From NCBI RefSeq assembly GCF_037975245.1, contig NC_092580.1:13798501-13858500 (forward strand): 60,000 bases of DNA, read 5' to 3'. Shown here one piece after another: positions 43,624 to 60,000 of the stretch. Each line of letters begins with the position of its first letter. Position 1 is the first letter of the stretch. The notes below the pieces were generated by a model. That model did no database searches, was not told where the DNA came from, and was given only the letters and a program-made list of their open reading frames with translations. A program made the position numbers and the translations under genes. The DNA is from Apostichopus japonicus (lineage: Eukaryota; Echinodermata; Holothuroidea; Aspidochirotida; Stichopodidae).

Positions 43624-44785
43624 GGGAAATTGTCGCTTTTTTTCTGAGTATTAAACTTGAAATTTGAAGTCGATTTTCTGGTGGTATGCATGCTTGATAC
43701 GGATAATAATGTACGTGAATACCGTAATCTGCTACTAAAGTACAAACCAAATCTCATCAGAAATGACGTCATCATAGACATAAAACTTCAAAAACAAGCA
43801 AATGTCAGAGTATAACATTACAGTCATTTTGGACGGAAAACATAAACTTTCTGTTGTCAGCTATATAAATCAATACAGTTAGTGTTACAGCTGAGGACAC
43901 GAGAAAGAAAAAACAATAAAACGTGATTTTAGTCGTTGTTAATGAACGAATTTATTTGCAGTCGTCATTATCAGTACGAATAATAATATTTAAATGACAA
44001 TTCACTATACTTAATCCCATGTTTTCCCAGCCCCCCCCCCTGCCCCCTATATCACCCTTGGCCCCAACACTGTAAAGGTCATCAGTACTGTTCCTGTGGT
44101 TTTTATATTTGGCAAGCTGAAAAACTCCTAGAAGTTTCCAAAAGTACATTTCTCGAGGTTTCAATTCTTCCACTTTTTTTCACGGAAATTCAGGGGTGTT
44201 ATAACAGATCCCTTTAATGTCTCCATCTTCTTCTGTATTATTTTGTCGGTGTCATCCAGCGTCTTCATCCATTCTTCTGTTGTTATCCTGTGTACTTCAT
44301 CCATCTTGTTTCATCTTCTTCCAGAGGCGGCGTCATTCCCCGGCTTCTTCGACGTCCTGCGTCTTCATCCATCTTCTTCCTTCGTCATCCATCTTCTTCC
44401 GTCAGCGTCATCCAACATCTTCATCCTTCTTTCTCGTCTTCGTCAAAGTTCTTTGGCGTCAGCGTCTCCAGGGTATTCATCCATCTTCTTCCCCGTCTAC
44501 TTCCGCCGTTGTCCTGTGCCTTCATTCATGTTCCGCCGGCTTCTTCCGTCGGTTGTCGTCCATCTTCCTCCGTCGTCATCCGTATTCGTCGTCTCGCGTC
44601 TTCATCCATCTTTTTTTCCAGTGTGGATAACTACATTTGGAAGTGGCATTCAAAATGCTTGCTGAAGTTTGACCGTTGGTGACCATTATCTGAATTTCTA
44701 GCATATTTGGAGACAATGCTGATGACCCTTTAAAGTTGCTTCTTTTAAGGATATTAGCAATGATGGCTTGACTGACAACTGGAAA
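43624..44785. other. Intergenic region with CT-rich imperfect repeat
   Basis: From 44217 to 44610 the plus strand is an imperfect repeat built on CATCTTCTTCCGTCGTCATC with all three plus frames open, giving Ser- and Phe-rich artefacts. A pyrimidine tract and AG near 44619 are followed by a short frame ending KWHSKCLLKFDRW and a stop; I could not link it to any other exon. Confidence 0.45.
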
Positions 44786-46676
44786 TTATGGACCCTTATA
44801 ACTATTACAATAACGGTGAAATAAATCGACCACAGAAAGTACGTTATTTACAACGAGGTGCATACTGTAAGCAAAAGTGGACTTCTGCGTAGCAACCACG
44901 CCTGTCACGTAGCAGTGTATGTGAGGCTGAGTGAATGACGTAACCTCATATGTGACTGACTGAGTGAAAGTGACGTCAGCCCATGTCACGTGTCTGTCCA
45001 ATGCCAATATGACGTCCAAATACCTCTGTAAAGAAAATCATGGAGTAAATACAAAGAAGAGGCCACGAGGTGATAGACGTTTCTGATAACGTTGTTGCAG
45101 AAACCTTTTTCGTAGTATGCAGATAAAGAACCGGAACAGAATCGTAAAGCAAGAACCCATGCACGACCATAGATGATGTGTTACCTTGTAATATAGGGCA
45201 TACAACTCGACTGCAGCCCAGCTAGTCCAACGGCGATCATCCCGAGTTCCAAAGAAATTCAAGTAAATTTGATCAATTTCATTGATATTCTCTGTCTGTG
45301 AATTATAGACAATTGTTTAATATTCAGGCCTCAGCTTAGGCTCATATCATGTTTTATCTTTGTAAGACACTTTGATGATAGTTACTCTTCTGGACTTGTA
45401 TTTAGCGAGCTATAAATGTATTGTTATAATGTTGGCCAACCTGTAACCAACATCACTGTTTTTTATATTTTATTTTTATATTCCATTCAGAGTCAATCCT
45501 GCAAGGACTCCATGAAGTCAGACTATAGGCTAGTATACGTAACGTAGTCTATATAGATCTACAGTTATTCAGTCATTAACTTTCATTAGACTGTCGTTAC
45601 CGGTTGAGCACGTGGTGTTGTTGCATGATCGTATATTACCATAGAGCAGAGTATAAGAACTAACGTTAAGCAAAGAAATTTATCCGGTATGGAATGGTGA
45701 CACGGATACGTTAAATTTCCTTTGATCCACAGAAGAAATTATATTATACTATAGCCTAGGCTAACATATTTCCGGATAATCCACATTTTCAAGAAATTAT
45801 CCACATAGAAAATTTTCATGAGATAATTAGGTAGGCCTTTATACTAAACGGTCAAGATCTACCATTTTCTTAAATAATTTAATCCATATGAAAATAGCGA
45901 CTTTTTCTTGCTTCATAAAACAAACTATAGTATAAAATCGCGGCTGGTTATACGCATTTCGCGAAATATTCCACATGAAATAATAAGGCGTGTACTTTTC
46001 GCGGTCAAGATCTTTCATTTATAGAAATGTCAATAAAAATCAATTAGAAGAAGTGATAAACCCGTTTTACCACATGCATGCAGAGATTTATTGAAATGGC
46101 ATTTTCGAAAGATTACCTATCCGCCCCCCCCCCCTCACTCTCCCACTTCCTCACTCTGAAAAGTGCATAACTAGTGAGAAGTAACTGATATGCGTTGACA
46201 AATCAGTGGTTTTAGTTTATCTTTTTATTTCAAAACATGAGAGGGAAGAAAAGAAACTGGTATTTTTTGGGGAAGGGGTGGGGGGGTGGGGGTGTATAGG
46301 AGATAATGCTACCAGCAGATTGATTAAACATCGAAGTTCAGCCACCGGGGTATCACATTCCTTTAATTCGCCACAAAGAAGGATATACCTTTTTACTCCA
46401 ATCTTATGAAAGACATAAGAATTTTTTTTTTTGAACTTGAACGAGACTTCACACATGTAACATTATGCTAAGATCATTACTTATGAAAAGGAAATACCAC
46501 TTCCTTATAAACCTGTTGGTGCAACCGAATGCAATACAGGATTCGGGCATTTTATTGCGAACAACTAATGACAGTTTGGTCAGTTGTTAGTAACATTACT
46601 GTGTGTTGAACGTAAACAGTGAGCAGACGACACTCACAACTTGCCCGTACTTTGGTAATGGCGGCGGGGTCTCCAT
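44786..46676 (-). CDS. Uncharacterised small protein, three tentative exons
   Basis: Minus-strand exons at 45295-45185 and 45025-44786 join in phase 0 with good acceptors (AATTCACAG; TTCTTTACAG) and donor (AAG/GTAACA). They read INEIDQIYLNFFGTRDDRRW and TSWAAVELYALYYK, then RYLDVILALDRHVTWADVTF, and end VVDLFHRYCNSYKGP before a stop. A first exon at 46676-46638 (ATG, METPPPLPKYGQV, donor GTT/GTGAGT) also ends in phase 0 and would give 129 aa, but it rests only on its splice site and start context. The opposite strand there is also open from an ATG (MAAGSPCWHSYC). An N-terminal helix, alternating beta-like strands and a size near 125 aa recall NTF2-fold proteins; I do not recognise the family and this is only a suggestion. 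Its start would lie about 280 bp from the start of the divergently transcribed GAL3ST gene. Confidence 0.42.
45296..46637. other. Intron of the small minus-strand gene, if its first exon is right
   Basis: AT-rich sequence with no further exon, repeat family or RNA gene recognised. Confidence 0.3.
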
Positions 46677-46859
46677 GTTGGCACAGTTATTGTGGGCAGT
46701 CCGCCCTTTATATTCTGCTCTATATCACAGAGTAAAGATTAAACTGTACACCTTGGTTAACAACGACTGATTTGTTTAACCTATAGTACAGCCTGTTAAA
46801 TAAATGACTCTTTAATATTTACTCGTTTGCTGGTTTAGTTGAAAACCTATATACGGAGT

Positions 46860-46873
46860 ATATATATATATAC
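46860..46873 (+). promoter_or_regulatory. Possible TATA element of the GAL3ST gene
   Basis: GTATATATATATATAC about 90 nt before the ATG at 46958. It could be a TATA box with a leader of about 55-65 nt, but short TA runs are common in this window. Confidence 0.3.
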
Positions 46874-46957
46874 CACGAATACGACACTTCAGTACAGTTC
46901 ATAATATCTTCTGTTAGAAGGTATACTAAACGATACGTCATTAATCACATCGTCTAT

Positions 46958-49900
46958 ATGATGATGGTGGCCCGGTCAGTCAAAGCTACCTTTCTGGTTT
47001 TATTGGCCGCGTCTCTCCTCCTTTTCAAGTTATCTTCTGTCGAGCGACATGGTTCCGCTTCACAAAGGTACGTTATTCCGTTTATTTTTAACAAATGTAG
47101 ATATATTTCATATTTGGATCATGACTAACGAATCACCTGTGTATAAGTTAGGTTTAGATTTAAATAGACTACAGTGTTTATGAAACAGGAATAATATGAC
47201 ATTGTTTAGCAAACGAAGCAAAAAAAAAATGTTTAGCAAAAAAAGAAAAAAAAAGTACTAAGCAAACTATATATCTCTCATATTTTACCCCTCATTTTTT
47301 ATCAGACATAATTTATTTCTCTTTCGTACACGAAGGAGCATAAAACTAATGCATCATGGTGAACTTCTGTTCAACGTTAACTATGTAGTCTTAAGAGTTG
47401 TTCATCCTTCTCATTACATTCAAATTAAAGATAATGGTTGACTAATTAATTATAGTGGCCGTAAAGTTGTTTCAATACGTCATTCTGTATTTAGTGTGTG
47501 GTCAACGTACAGGAGATACAGGAGACACAAATATTCCACATTACTGAGTTAAAATACCGTCACACGATAAATTGCCGCCTCTCATATCGAGAAGTAAGCT
47601 AATAATTACAATATCCATGTTTTGGGGATGATGTTTGTTTTACCTATATACAAGAACGAATGATTAGAGAAAACAGAAAGATAGATTTTCATATTTTGCG
47701 TTCAGTGGTACTATGTCTGCTATACGGGTAAGTGATATGTGACATACTATAGATAAGTAATTCGTGGGGATAGGGAGAAGGGGTTGGGCAGGCGCGTAGC
47801 CAAGGGGGGGGGGCGAAGGGGGCAGCCGCCCCCCTTGAGCATATTTAAAAAAAATTAATGTTTTTATGATATCGCTAGTATTTTCAAAAGAGAAAATGCT
47901 AAGATGCAACTGACAAGGCCTGGGAAGTGCCTTTTCCAGCGATCTGGGAGGCATTTTCCGCCAAAATTTTCTTGTACGCTTCGCGCCAACATGGTGGCGC
48001 TACGCTTAGATCAAGGGCGTAGGAACCGGGGGGCTGGGGGCGCCAGCCCCCCAGTGAAAAATGTGGAGGGGCGGAAGTATCATTCCGCCCCCCCGGTTCG
48101 CAAGTCAGAAAACCCCTTTTTCATTTCCAAATGAGAAAAAAAATCTCATTTGGAGCACCAAATTGCATCTAAAACCAGATGAAAATACAAAATTAAGTTT
48201 ACAAAATGGAGTGGGTGTTGAAGTGTGCTATATTGCACCAAATTGCATCTGAGGCCACCTGGAAATGCAAAAAATTCCAAAGGGGACGGGGACACCCCCT
48301 CCCCTTAGACCCCTCCCCCAGGCCGGCCATCAGTCTTCAGCCCCACCACTCAAAAGTACCTTCCTACGCCACTGGCTTAGATAGTTTGCAATGCCGAATT
48401 TACAGTTTCGCCCCTCCCTTGGCAAATTCCTGGCTACGTGCCTGGGGTTGGGGCTGGGACAAACGGGGGGGGGGGGAAATGAGACTATAACTATAAAGAA
48501 ATGGGTTGATGAAGACCATTCGTAATGAAATTGACCGATCTCTTTTAAAGAAAGTAAGGTATATTGCTTCAAATATCTACCAACTCAATTTCCGCTAACT
48601 ACACTGCCTGTTCCATGGGCCTCGACAAAAGTGATTTTCGGGCAATCGTGTTAGCACTATATACATGTGGCAATTTCACCATCACTGAAATTAATATGAC
48701 TTATCCAATACCGACCATATCTGCATTTCAAATGAAACTAAAGTAACCATGCCGACATAATTAGGTGAATTTTCAAACACAGCTTTTTTTCAGGTGGGTG
48801 ATGGGGTGAGGCGGAGGATCTTTCTTTATATATTTTATGATTTGCTTACATTATTATATATATTTTTTTAATAGGTACGACCGAGTTCAACCTTTATATT
48901 CTACATTTAATGGTTTGGAGCATCAGCTGCAGAGAGCTGTCGAGGACGGACATATATTTCACCGCAATCAGGGATATCCAGTAAACAAAATATCTCTTGC
49001 AGCCCATCCTCCAACATTATCTCCGATTATAACCGAGTCGAAAGAGAAACAACCGTGTACTCATCCTAAGCGAATCGTATTTTTAAAGACCCACAAGACA
49101 GCTAGTTCCACGACGGCATCTATTTTACAACGGTTTGGATTTTCGCGGAACTGGACCTTCGCTGTAGGAAAAGGACACGTGATCGCTAGAAGTAATTTAA
49201 TTCGTCCAAGTGATATCTATGAATATCCAGGAATGGGAGGGAAAACGTTTGATATTCTTACTAATCATGCTAGGTATAACAGGGAAACTTTAGAAATGTT
49301 TTTACCGGGTGCAACTTACGTCACAATATTACGTAAACCAGAAGACCAGTTAGAGTCAGCCTTTTCTTACTTTGGCATGTACAGAGGAATGCAGCTTAAA
49401 AGCTCGAAAAATCCATTGAAGTCATTTATGGAAGATCCATATTACTACTACAAAGAAAAGCATTACTTCAACAAAGAACGGAGTCGTAATGGCCAACTGT
49501 ACGATCTGGGATTTGACCACAGAGATGATGAAAACGAGACAAGAATTAATATGAAAATCGACCAATTAGATAAAGAGTTCGACTTGGTCATGATTACAGA
49601 ATATTTTGACGAATCTCTGATTTTGCTTAAAAAGCAGCTATGTTTAGATTATGATGATATAGTTTACATATCAAAAGGCGTTAGAAGAGAGAATATGAGA
49701 TTTGAAAAAAATGAAGATATCGTCAAGAAGATGAAACGTTGGAATCATGGAGACTATCTTCTCTATCAACATTTCAACGAAACATTTTGGAAAAAGATAA
49801 AAGATTACGGTCCTTCCTTTGAAGATGATAAAAACCGCTTCCGTAGACTCAACGAGAAAGTTCTCAGCGAGTGTGTCGATAGAAATTCCAAGATCAAATT

Positions 49901-50009
49901 TTATCTTAAAAATAATACAGAGAAATGCGAAACACTTCGCCGGAGTGACGCTGACTTTACCAAACTAATCAAGAAAAGCATGGCAGCAAGATTCGGTAAA
50001 CATGTGTAA
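46958..50009 (+). CDS. Galactose-3-O-sulfotransferase family enzyme
   Basis: Two exons, 46958-47067 and 48875-50009, joined across a split Arg codon, give 414 aa. GAL3ST enzymes transfer sulfate from PAPS to the 3-hydroxyl of galactose on glycolipids or glycans in the Golgi lumen. The first exon encodes a short cytoplasmic N-terminus and one membrane segment (about residues 9-24, FLVLLAASLLLF), the type II topology of Golgi transferases. The PAPS 5'-phosphosulfate-binding motif LKTHKTASST starts near residue 107. FDILTNHARYN is a family block, and the 3'-phosphate-binding motif is YVTILRKPEDQLESAFSYFG near 185-204. The length fits the family. It cannot be assigned to GAL3ST1-4 from sequence reading. 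The second exon carries the whole catalytic domain. The intron holds two nested small transposons. Confidence 0.95.
47789..48444. mobile_element. hAT-like non-autonomous element, outer copy, in the GAL3ST intron
   Basis: Begins CAGGCGCGTAGCCAAGG; the reverse complement of its end begins CAGGCACGTAGCCAGG. An exact 8-bp duplication GGGTTGGG flanks it (47781-47788 and 48445-48452). It is 656 bp including the inner element at 48012-48374. Confidence 0.88.
48012..48374. mobile_element. hAT-like non-autonomous element, inner copy
   Basis: Begins CAAGGGCGTAGGAACC; the reverse complement of its end begins CAGTGGCGTAGGAAGG. The exact 8-bp duplication GCTTAGAT flanks it (48004-48011 and 48375-48382). 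It is 363 bp, lies wholly inside the outer element and is therefore younger. Confidence 0.88.
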
Positions 50010-50138
50010 CGTAAGAAAATGATACACAGAAATGTCCGATTAAACCGACTTAGATTCAAATTATGATTGAAGAAAACTGTGATTATATAAGGAAGTTTTA
50101 GATCAAAAATTGGTAAACTGCAAATCTGCATGTGGAAT

Positions 50139-50144
50139 AATAAA
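50139..50144 (+). terminator. Candidate polyadenylation signal of the GAL3ST gene
   Basis: AATAAA in GGAATAATAAAAAA, 130 nt after the stop codon. Confidence 0.5.
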
Positions 50145-50827
50145 AAAAAATAATAACGAAACGAATGACGAATACCAATAAATGTATATACATCGCGATG
50201 TCAGACCCGGTTTATATCAGAAGAGAGAGAGAGATTAAAAAAAAAGACTTCGTTTATAAATCATTACATAGTTAAGAATTTAAAATAGGATCCGGTAACC
50301 GTAGAGTTCAAAATGAAAGAGAGATATACAACAATCGGTCCTTATTTCATCAGAATTCATATTACCGTATATATCTATTCACCGGGATACAAATTGTTTA
50401 AACTTACTATCATTATAAATTTATAATCATTATCACTATCACTTTCTTAAACTTTTATACATTTTATTGTTAAAAGTACTATCAAAACATGTATACTCGT
50501 GAAAGGCAGGATAAAATATGTGCAAGGAAATTTGCAATTTTGTTTTTTTCTCAATGCAGCACAAATCGTATTTGGGGTTTACCATAGCGAACCCCTCATC
50601 ATAGCTCTCTTGAACAAAAGAAGGAATCCCTCGTACAGCTCTGTATACCTGAGTCCTTGCCAAAGTTGTTTATTCCAATCAATTTAGTACATGATTTGAA
50701 TAAAGTGTGTATTGTGAGCTTATTAGCGACCCACAAACACACACACACAGTATAGGTCTCTTTGTTACCCAAAGCAAGGTTTCTTAATCATATTCATAAT
50801 CAGGCTGTTATTTTTAAGACTTGACTA

Positions 50828-50881
<54 letters not shown>

Positions 50882-53457
50882 CGGTTGGGTGGGGGGGGAA
50901 GGGGGTTACTAGATAGCTAACCCCTTCTTGTTCTCTCTCCTAACAAAAGGGGTTTGGATACTGTTCATGTATCACGAATTAACTATCGAACCCCTCACAG
51001 CTCTCACTCTTTTGTACCAAAAACAAAAATTGTTGATTGAACACAATAGCTGTTTGTGTATCAGTTTCTATGTCCCCCTCCCCCCCCCAAAAAAAAGTCC
51101 ATGTTTGAAGTTTTTTAAAGAGTTTTTCAAATTGTCGAATCACGAATCAAATATTTTTTTTGCTGGGTACAAAAACAAGCTACTTTGCATGATTTTCATT
51201 CACAAATATTTTAACATTTTTGAACAAACAGCAAAATATCAACTTTTCAGTCTTCATTTTTCCGTATGTCACCATTAATCTGAAGATTTATTTAGTAAAA
51301 TTTGAGGAAAACAAAACTTGTTTTGCCTAAGGTCATCTGCACATTTTATCATCATTTAAAGAAAGAAAAAAAAGATACGGTATCTAGAAATTATTCCTCT
51401 TCATGGCATAGCGTCAAATTTTAATCACTTTCCTTATTCAGTTTATTCTTGATACTGGTATTATTATCATTTAAAAATTCCCCTTTTAAATGTTTTTCTC
51501 ATTTAGCACGAGACAAAAATATCTCAGTTTTGTTTAAAAATAATAAAAACCACTTAAAGTTAGCCTATACTTTAAATTATTTTGACGTCAATATTGACAA
51601 TTGCTGCAACAATTAATAGGGCACGTTGTAAATACAGAAGAACTCATACACATAATACTACATTACTTTTCACTATATCTGTCTAAAGTTGGATTTGGGA
51701 TTTCATGATACAATTTCAACCGTAAATGTAAACTATAGAAATTGTATCAGAAATTGTATTGTATTAATTGTATCAGATCATCAGAGACAGGTTAAATAAC
51801 CCGTTTGTTTATTGAAATGTGTAGTTCAAGAACGTCTGTTAAGTATGAAGTATAATTAATGAAACAACTGGGTATTAAACACAACTAGACGTGTGAAGCT
51901 TGTGTTTATAGAACATATATCATGCTGTTTAAGTATTTAGAGTCATCCCAACTAAAAAAAAAATGCAGCTGTTTAAATATATGCATTATCCATCAAATCG
52001 ATAATTTCCAACTTGTATTATGTTTCTTTGAATAAATATTGTGTATACCTTTTCCATAATTACTTTATTCGGATATAGCAATCCCCCCCCCCCCCTCCCC
52101 ACAAACACAGCCCAAAAGAGAAGAAAATCTACGGTGGTATTGAATGGACACGAAATATGTTTAAATGACTATGTTATACGATATAACACACTGCAAATCG
52201 CAACAGCCATGCAGACAGGAAATTTTCGAGCTTCGGTGTTGAAAAATTCGTATTCACAATTCTTATTCTATACGTATACCGCCTCCTTTGCGAGAGAGAT
52301 GGATTTAAGTTTCAATTTCCAAAATCAATTAATCAATCAATCTTACAATAAACAACACATGACGTATATAACACCGCGTAAGCGGCTTAAACCCGATGTT
52401 GGTAGATGTCCATAATTAATGCCATGATATTGATGAATTGCTAAAGTTATACACAAGACGACATATTATTAATTTATTATAAGGCTTTATGCATGTTGTT
52501 ATTTTGTTCGGTTTACGATACTGTACTTAATGACGAAAGTTGTTTTAGTTGCTATTAATTTAGAAGCAAAACACTTTTAAGCTCAGACACGTTTGTGTTT
52601 CGACCACATGTAAGTTAGATGAATATTCAACTCTCCTTCTTCCGTTCTCCCTTCTCCTCGCTCTCCTAGCCCCCCCCCCCCCTCCTCCTCTTCCTCCAAA
52701 CTATAGCTAAAATCAACACACTGTGAAACGAATACGGTGAATATAAATAACTTCCTGTAGTTGTATTTTAACAAAATCTTATTAGGATCTTATTTAATCT
52801 TGAAGAACAAATGAGCTTCAAAGATTCCAAAACGTCTCCTCTTTCGTGTTCAAGTCTGGTCTCTTTTTGTTCACTAAATAAAATGTAATAAGTATATATA
52901 TACAAAACAAAAATAGGTAAACCTGATTTAATAAAGTAAGTTCTTTTTCACAATTTGTCGTGTGTTTCGCGCTTTGTTTTTAATGGAGTTGTGTAGTTCA
53001 TCATAGTAGATACAAGCTGAACGTTTGATAAATTAGGCCCTAACCGTAATAACAATTTATAGTCTTACAAACGAGCCGTGTGTTGTCACATGTTCAGTTA
53101 TAAACTGGTTTGATTGAAATCTTCGTGACACTAAGGACAATGGTTTCTTAAACTAAACCAAAGTTAACTATATATATGCTAATTAAATAACAGTAAATAA
53201 AAAAAATCTAGCTTTGCTTGAAGTTTGAACTTTGAAATTCTTGTGTAAGTTCTTATTTATCTGTATTTTTAATCAGATAAGAAGTTATAAGTTACAGATA
53301 AACCTGTGTCGTTTCGTTCCGGCACCTATCTACCCTACAAGTAAATAAAGGCCTAGCCTAGCCTATATATATATATATGGGTGAATATATATGTAAGCAG
53401 TGCATATGCGCGTGCGATTAACACGTTAATACTGCGCTTACACATGATTGATCAACA
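50145..53457. other. Intergenic region between GAL3ST and the second PLC-like gene
   Basis: AT-rich with a (TA)n run at 50831-50878, poly-C/poly-G tracts near 50890, 51075, 52085 and 52670, and no recognisable exon. The promoter of the second PLC-like gene should lie at the right end; no distinctive element was seen. Confidence 0.45.
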
Positions 53458-58709
<5,252 letters not shown>

Positions 58710-60000
58710 GTAAGTAAAAAGGAGACAGTTTTATTGGTCCACACAGAGTTTCAGGGGGCGGACTTGGCATAAATTGATACCAACTCAGTGATTCAATCGG
58801 CGGCGCTGGAACACTTTTTTTTTGTGGACACTATGGAGAAATCCGCGCCTTCGTCACCTCAACTTGGTTCTTCATACCAAGCGGTGTATACCGGAGGCAT
58901 AGTAGATAAACCAATAGGACCCTCCGCCCCTGCATACTCCCAAAGTAAATTAACTAACTTAATAGTATTACACGGTCTGTACGATTTCCTTAGAATTTGG
59001 GTCCTACTATCTTTTGAAGCACGAATTAGGGTTTGATTTAGCTTCAAGAATACCCATACAAACCATGAGATAATGACGACTGTGTTAAACAGAAACATAT
59101 ATTTTGTATTCCAGCAACAGAATTTTGCAAAGCAAGGGCAAAAAATATGAATGCTTAAAAGAGATTGTAAGCTCCATTGTTATTTTCGTATAGAACCACC
59201 GAATGTTCCAAACATGGAGTATATTTCCCCCTTTTTTTTTCTTGTGTGTGTGTGTGCATGTAATATGAAAGACATAAATACAGTTCAGTGACATACAATT
59301 GGAAACATACAGAATCAAAGCGTAAAAAATAATGCTTAACATTACAATGCTACACGCATGTATATGTTTTACTGCTTGGAAATAGAATTCGTTGAACAGA
59401 GAGAAAGCGGCATAAACACGGGTTCACTCACTGAGCTGGCAGTTTGTATTGATATACCATACAGATATTAGAACATTTGTATTGGATGCCATTTACCATG
59501 TATATACGTATAGGCCTATATATATTGTAGCAAAACGCAGGGTAACTCAAAAGTACATGGTTTCGTCACTTTTGAACTTTACACGATACATTGAAAATGT
59601 GAAATTGCATTGAGTTTTAATGTTACTAATAACTGAATTTTTCATATAAGCCACCTATCAGTTCAAACCATGTAGGGCATTTTTCTGCCAGTGGACATTA
59701 AGAATTAGAAGCGTGCAAATGGTAAGTCGGTTTACAATCAGCAGTCAACGAATCGAGAATCGATTTCCATACCTAAAATAAATCTTATATTTCTGCTATG
59801 ATTATCAGCAAATATTATAGGGCTCCTCTCAAAAGGCTATATACAGTATATGATGTGTTTTTTAATTCAAAATTTAAATACCAGTGAGAACTTGATTTAA
59901 GCCTCACTTTTGTTGTTGTTAAGTACTTGTTATTCTTAGTGGTTACAATTGTGACATTCTGTCTATGCCTGGTCGAGGGTAATTGTATAACTTTAAATGG
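58710..60000. other. Intron 7 of the second PLC-like gene, open at the right edge
   Basis: By analogy with paralogue 1 the next exon should encode a segment like EKADQGHDDLVNHP; no such exon is present up to 60000. No other feature was recognised. Confidence 0.5.

Noticed and set aside
44217-44682. Three overlapping Ser/Phe-rich plus-strand open frames
   Set aside because: They come from a CT-rich imperfect repeat without stops. The short ending KWHSKCLLKFDRW after a good acceptor was considered as a terminal exon, but no upstream exon could be linked to it.
46662-46735. Plus-strand frame from ATG reading MAAGSPCWHSYC
   Set aside because: It competes with the minus-strand first-exon model, stops after about 25 codons and has no clear donor or partner exon.

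Overview
The window looks like nuclear DNA of a marine invertebrate, most likely a deuterostome such as an echinoderm. It is AT-rich, its genes are split by GT-AG introns of hundreds to thousands of bases, poly-C/poly-G tracts and (TA)n/(CAT)n repeats are common, and mobile elements are dense. The short palindrome TAGGCCTA recurs often. The species call is an inference; no rRNA or mitochondrial sequence is present.

Layout. 1-9000: an intronless rhodopsin-like GPCR gene on the minus strand (2387-3331) between two copies of a ~380-bp repeat, otherwise gene-poor. 9134-9500: the tail of a dead LINE. 10181-43254: a plus-strand gene for a secreted, probably GPI-anchored PLC-like phosphodiesterase (PI-PLC X fold). 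Ten exons lie in 10181-22516 and the last exon is 20.6 kb downstream at 43078-43254. That last intron holds (a) a 9.3-kb element with terminal inverted repeats (22563-31874) carrying a split minus-strand gene, and (b) a hAT-like element (31965-41692, 8-bp target duplication) into which a nearly intact Ty3/gypsy retrotransposon (32481-40484) and a second hAT-like element (40887-41567) have inserted. 44786-46676: a small uncharacterised minus-strand gene (tentative, three exons, 129 aa). 46958-50009: a two-exon galactose-3-O-sulfotransferase (GAL3ST family) gene, with one small DNA transposon nested in another inside its intron. 53458 to the right edge: the 5' part of a second PLC-like gene, paralogous to the first; five shared exons have identical lengths and phases, but its remaining exons lie outside the window.

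How the parts relate. The two PLC-like genes are a local duplication separated by the small gene and GAL3ST. PLC-like proteins of this kind enter the secretory route and GAL3ST enzymes act in the Golgi; nothing here shows that they share a pathway. Most remaining sequence is intron or intergenic DNA shaped by transposons. The most unusual structures are the 9.3-kb TIR element with its intron-bearing passenger gene, an apparent intron inside the gypsy LTR bounded by a 59-bp duplication, a hammerhead-ribozyme-like core at 58328-58358, and the nested insertions that can be ordered in time by their target-site duplications.
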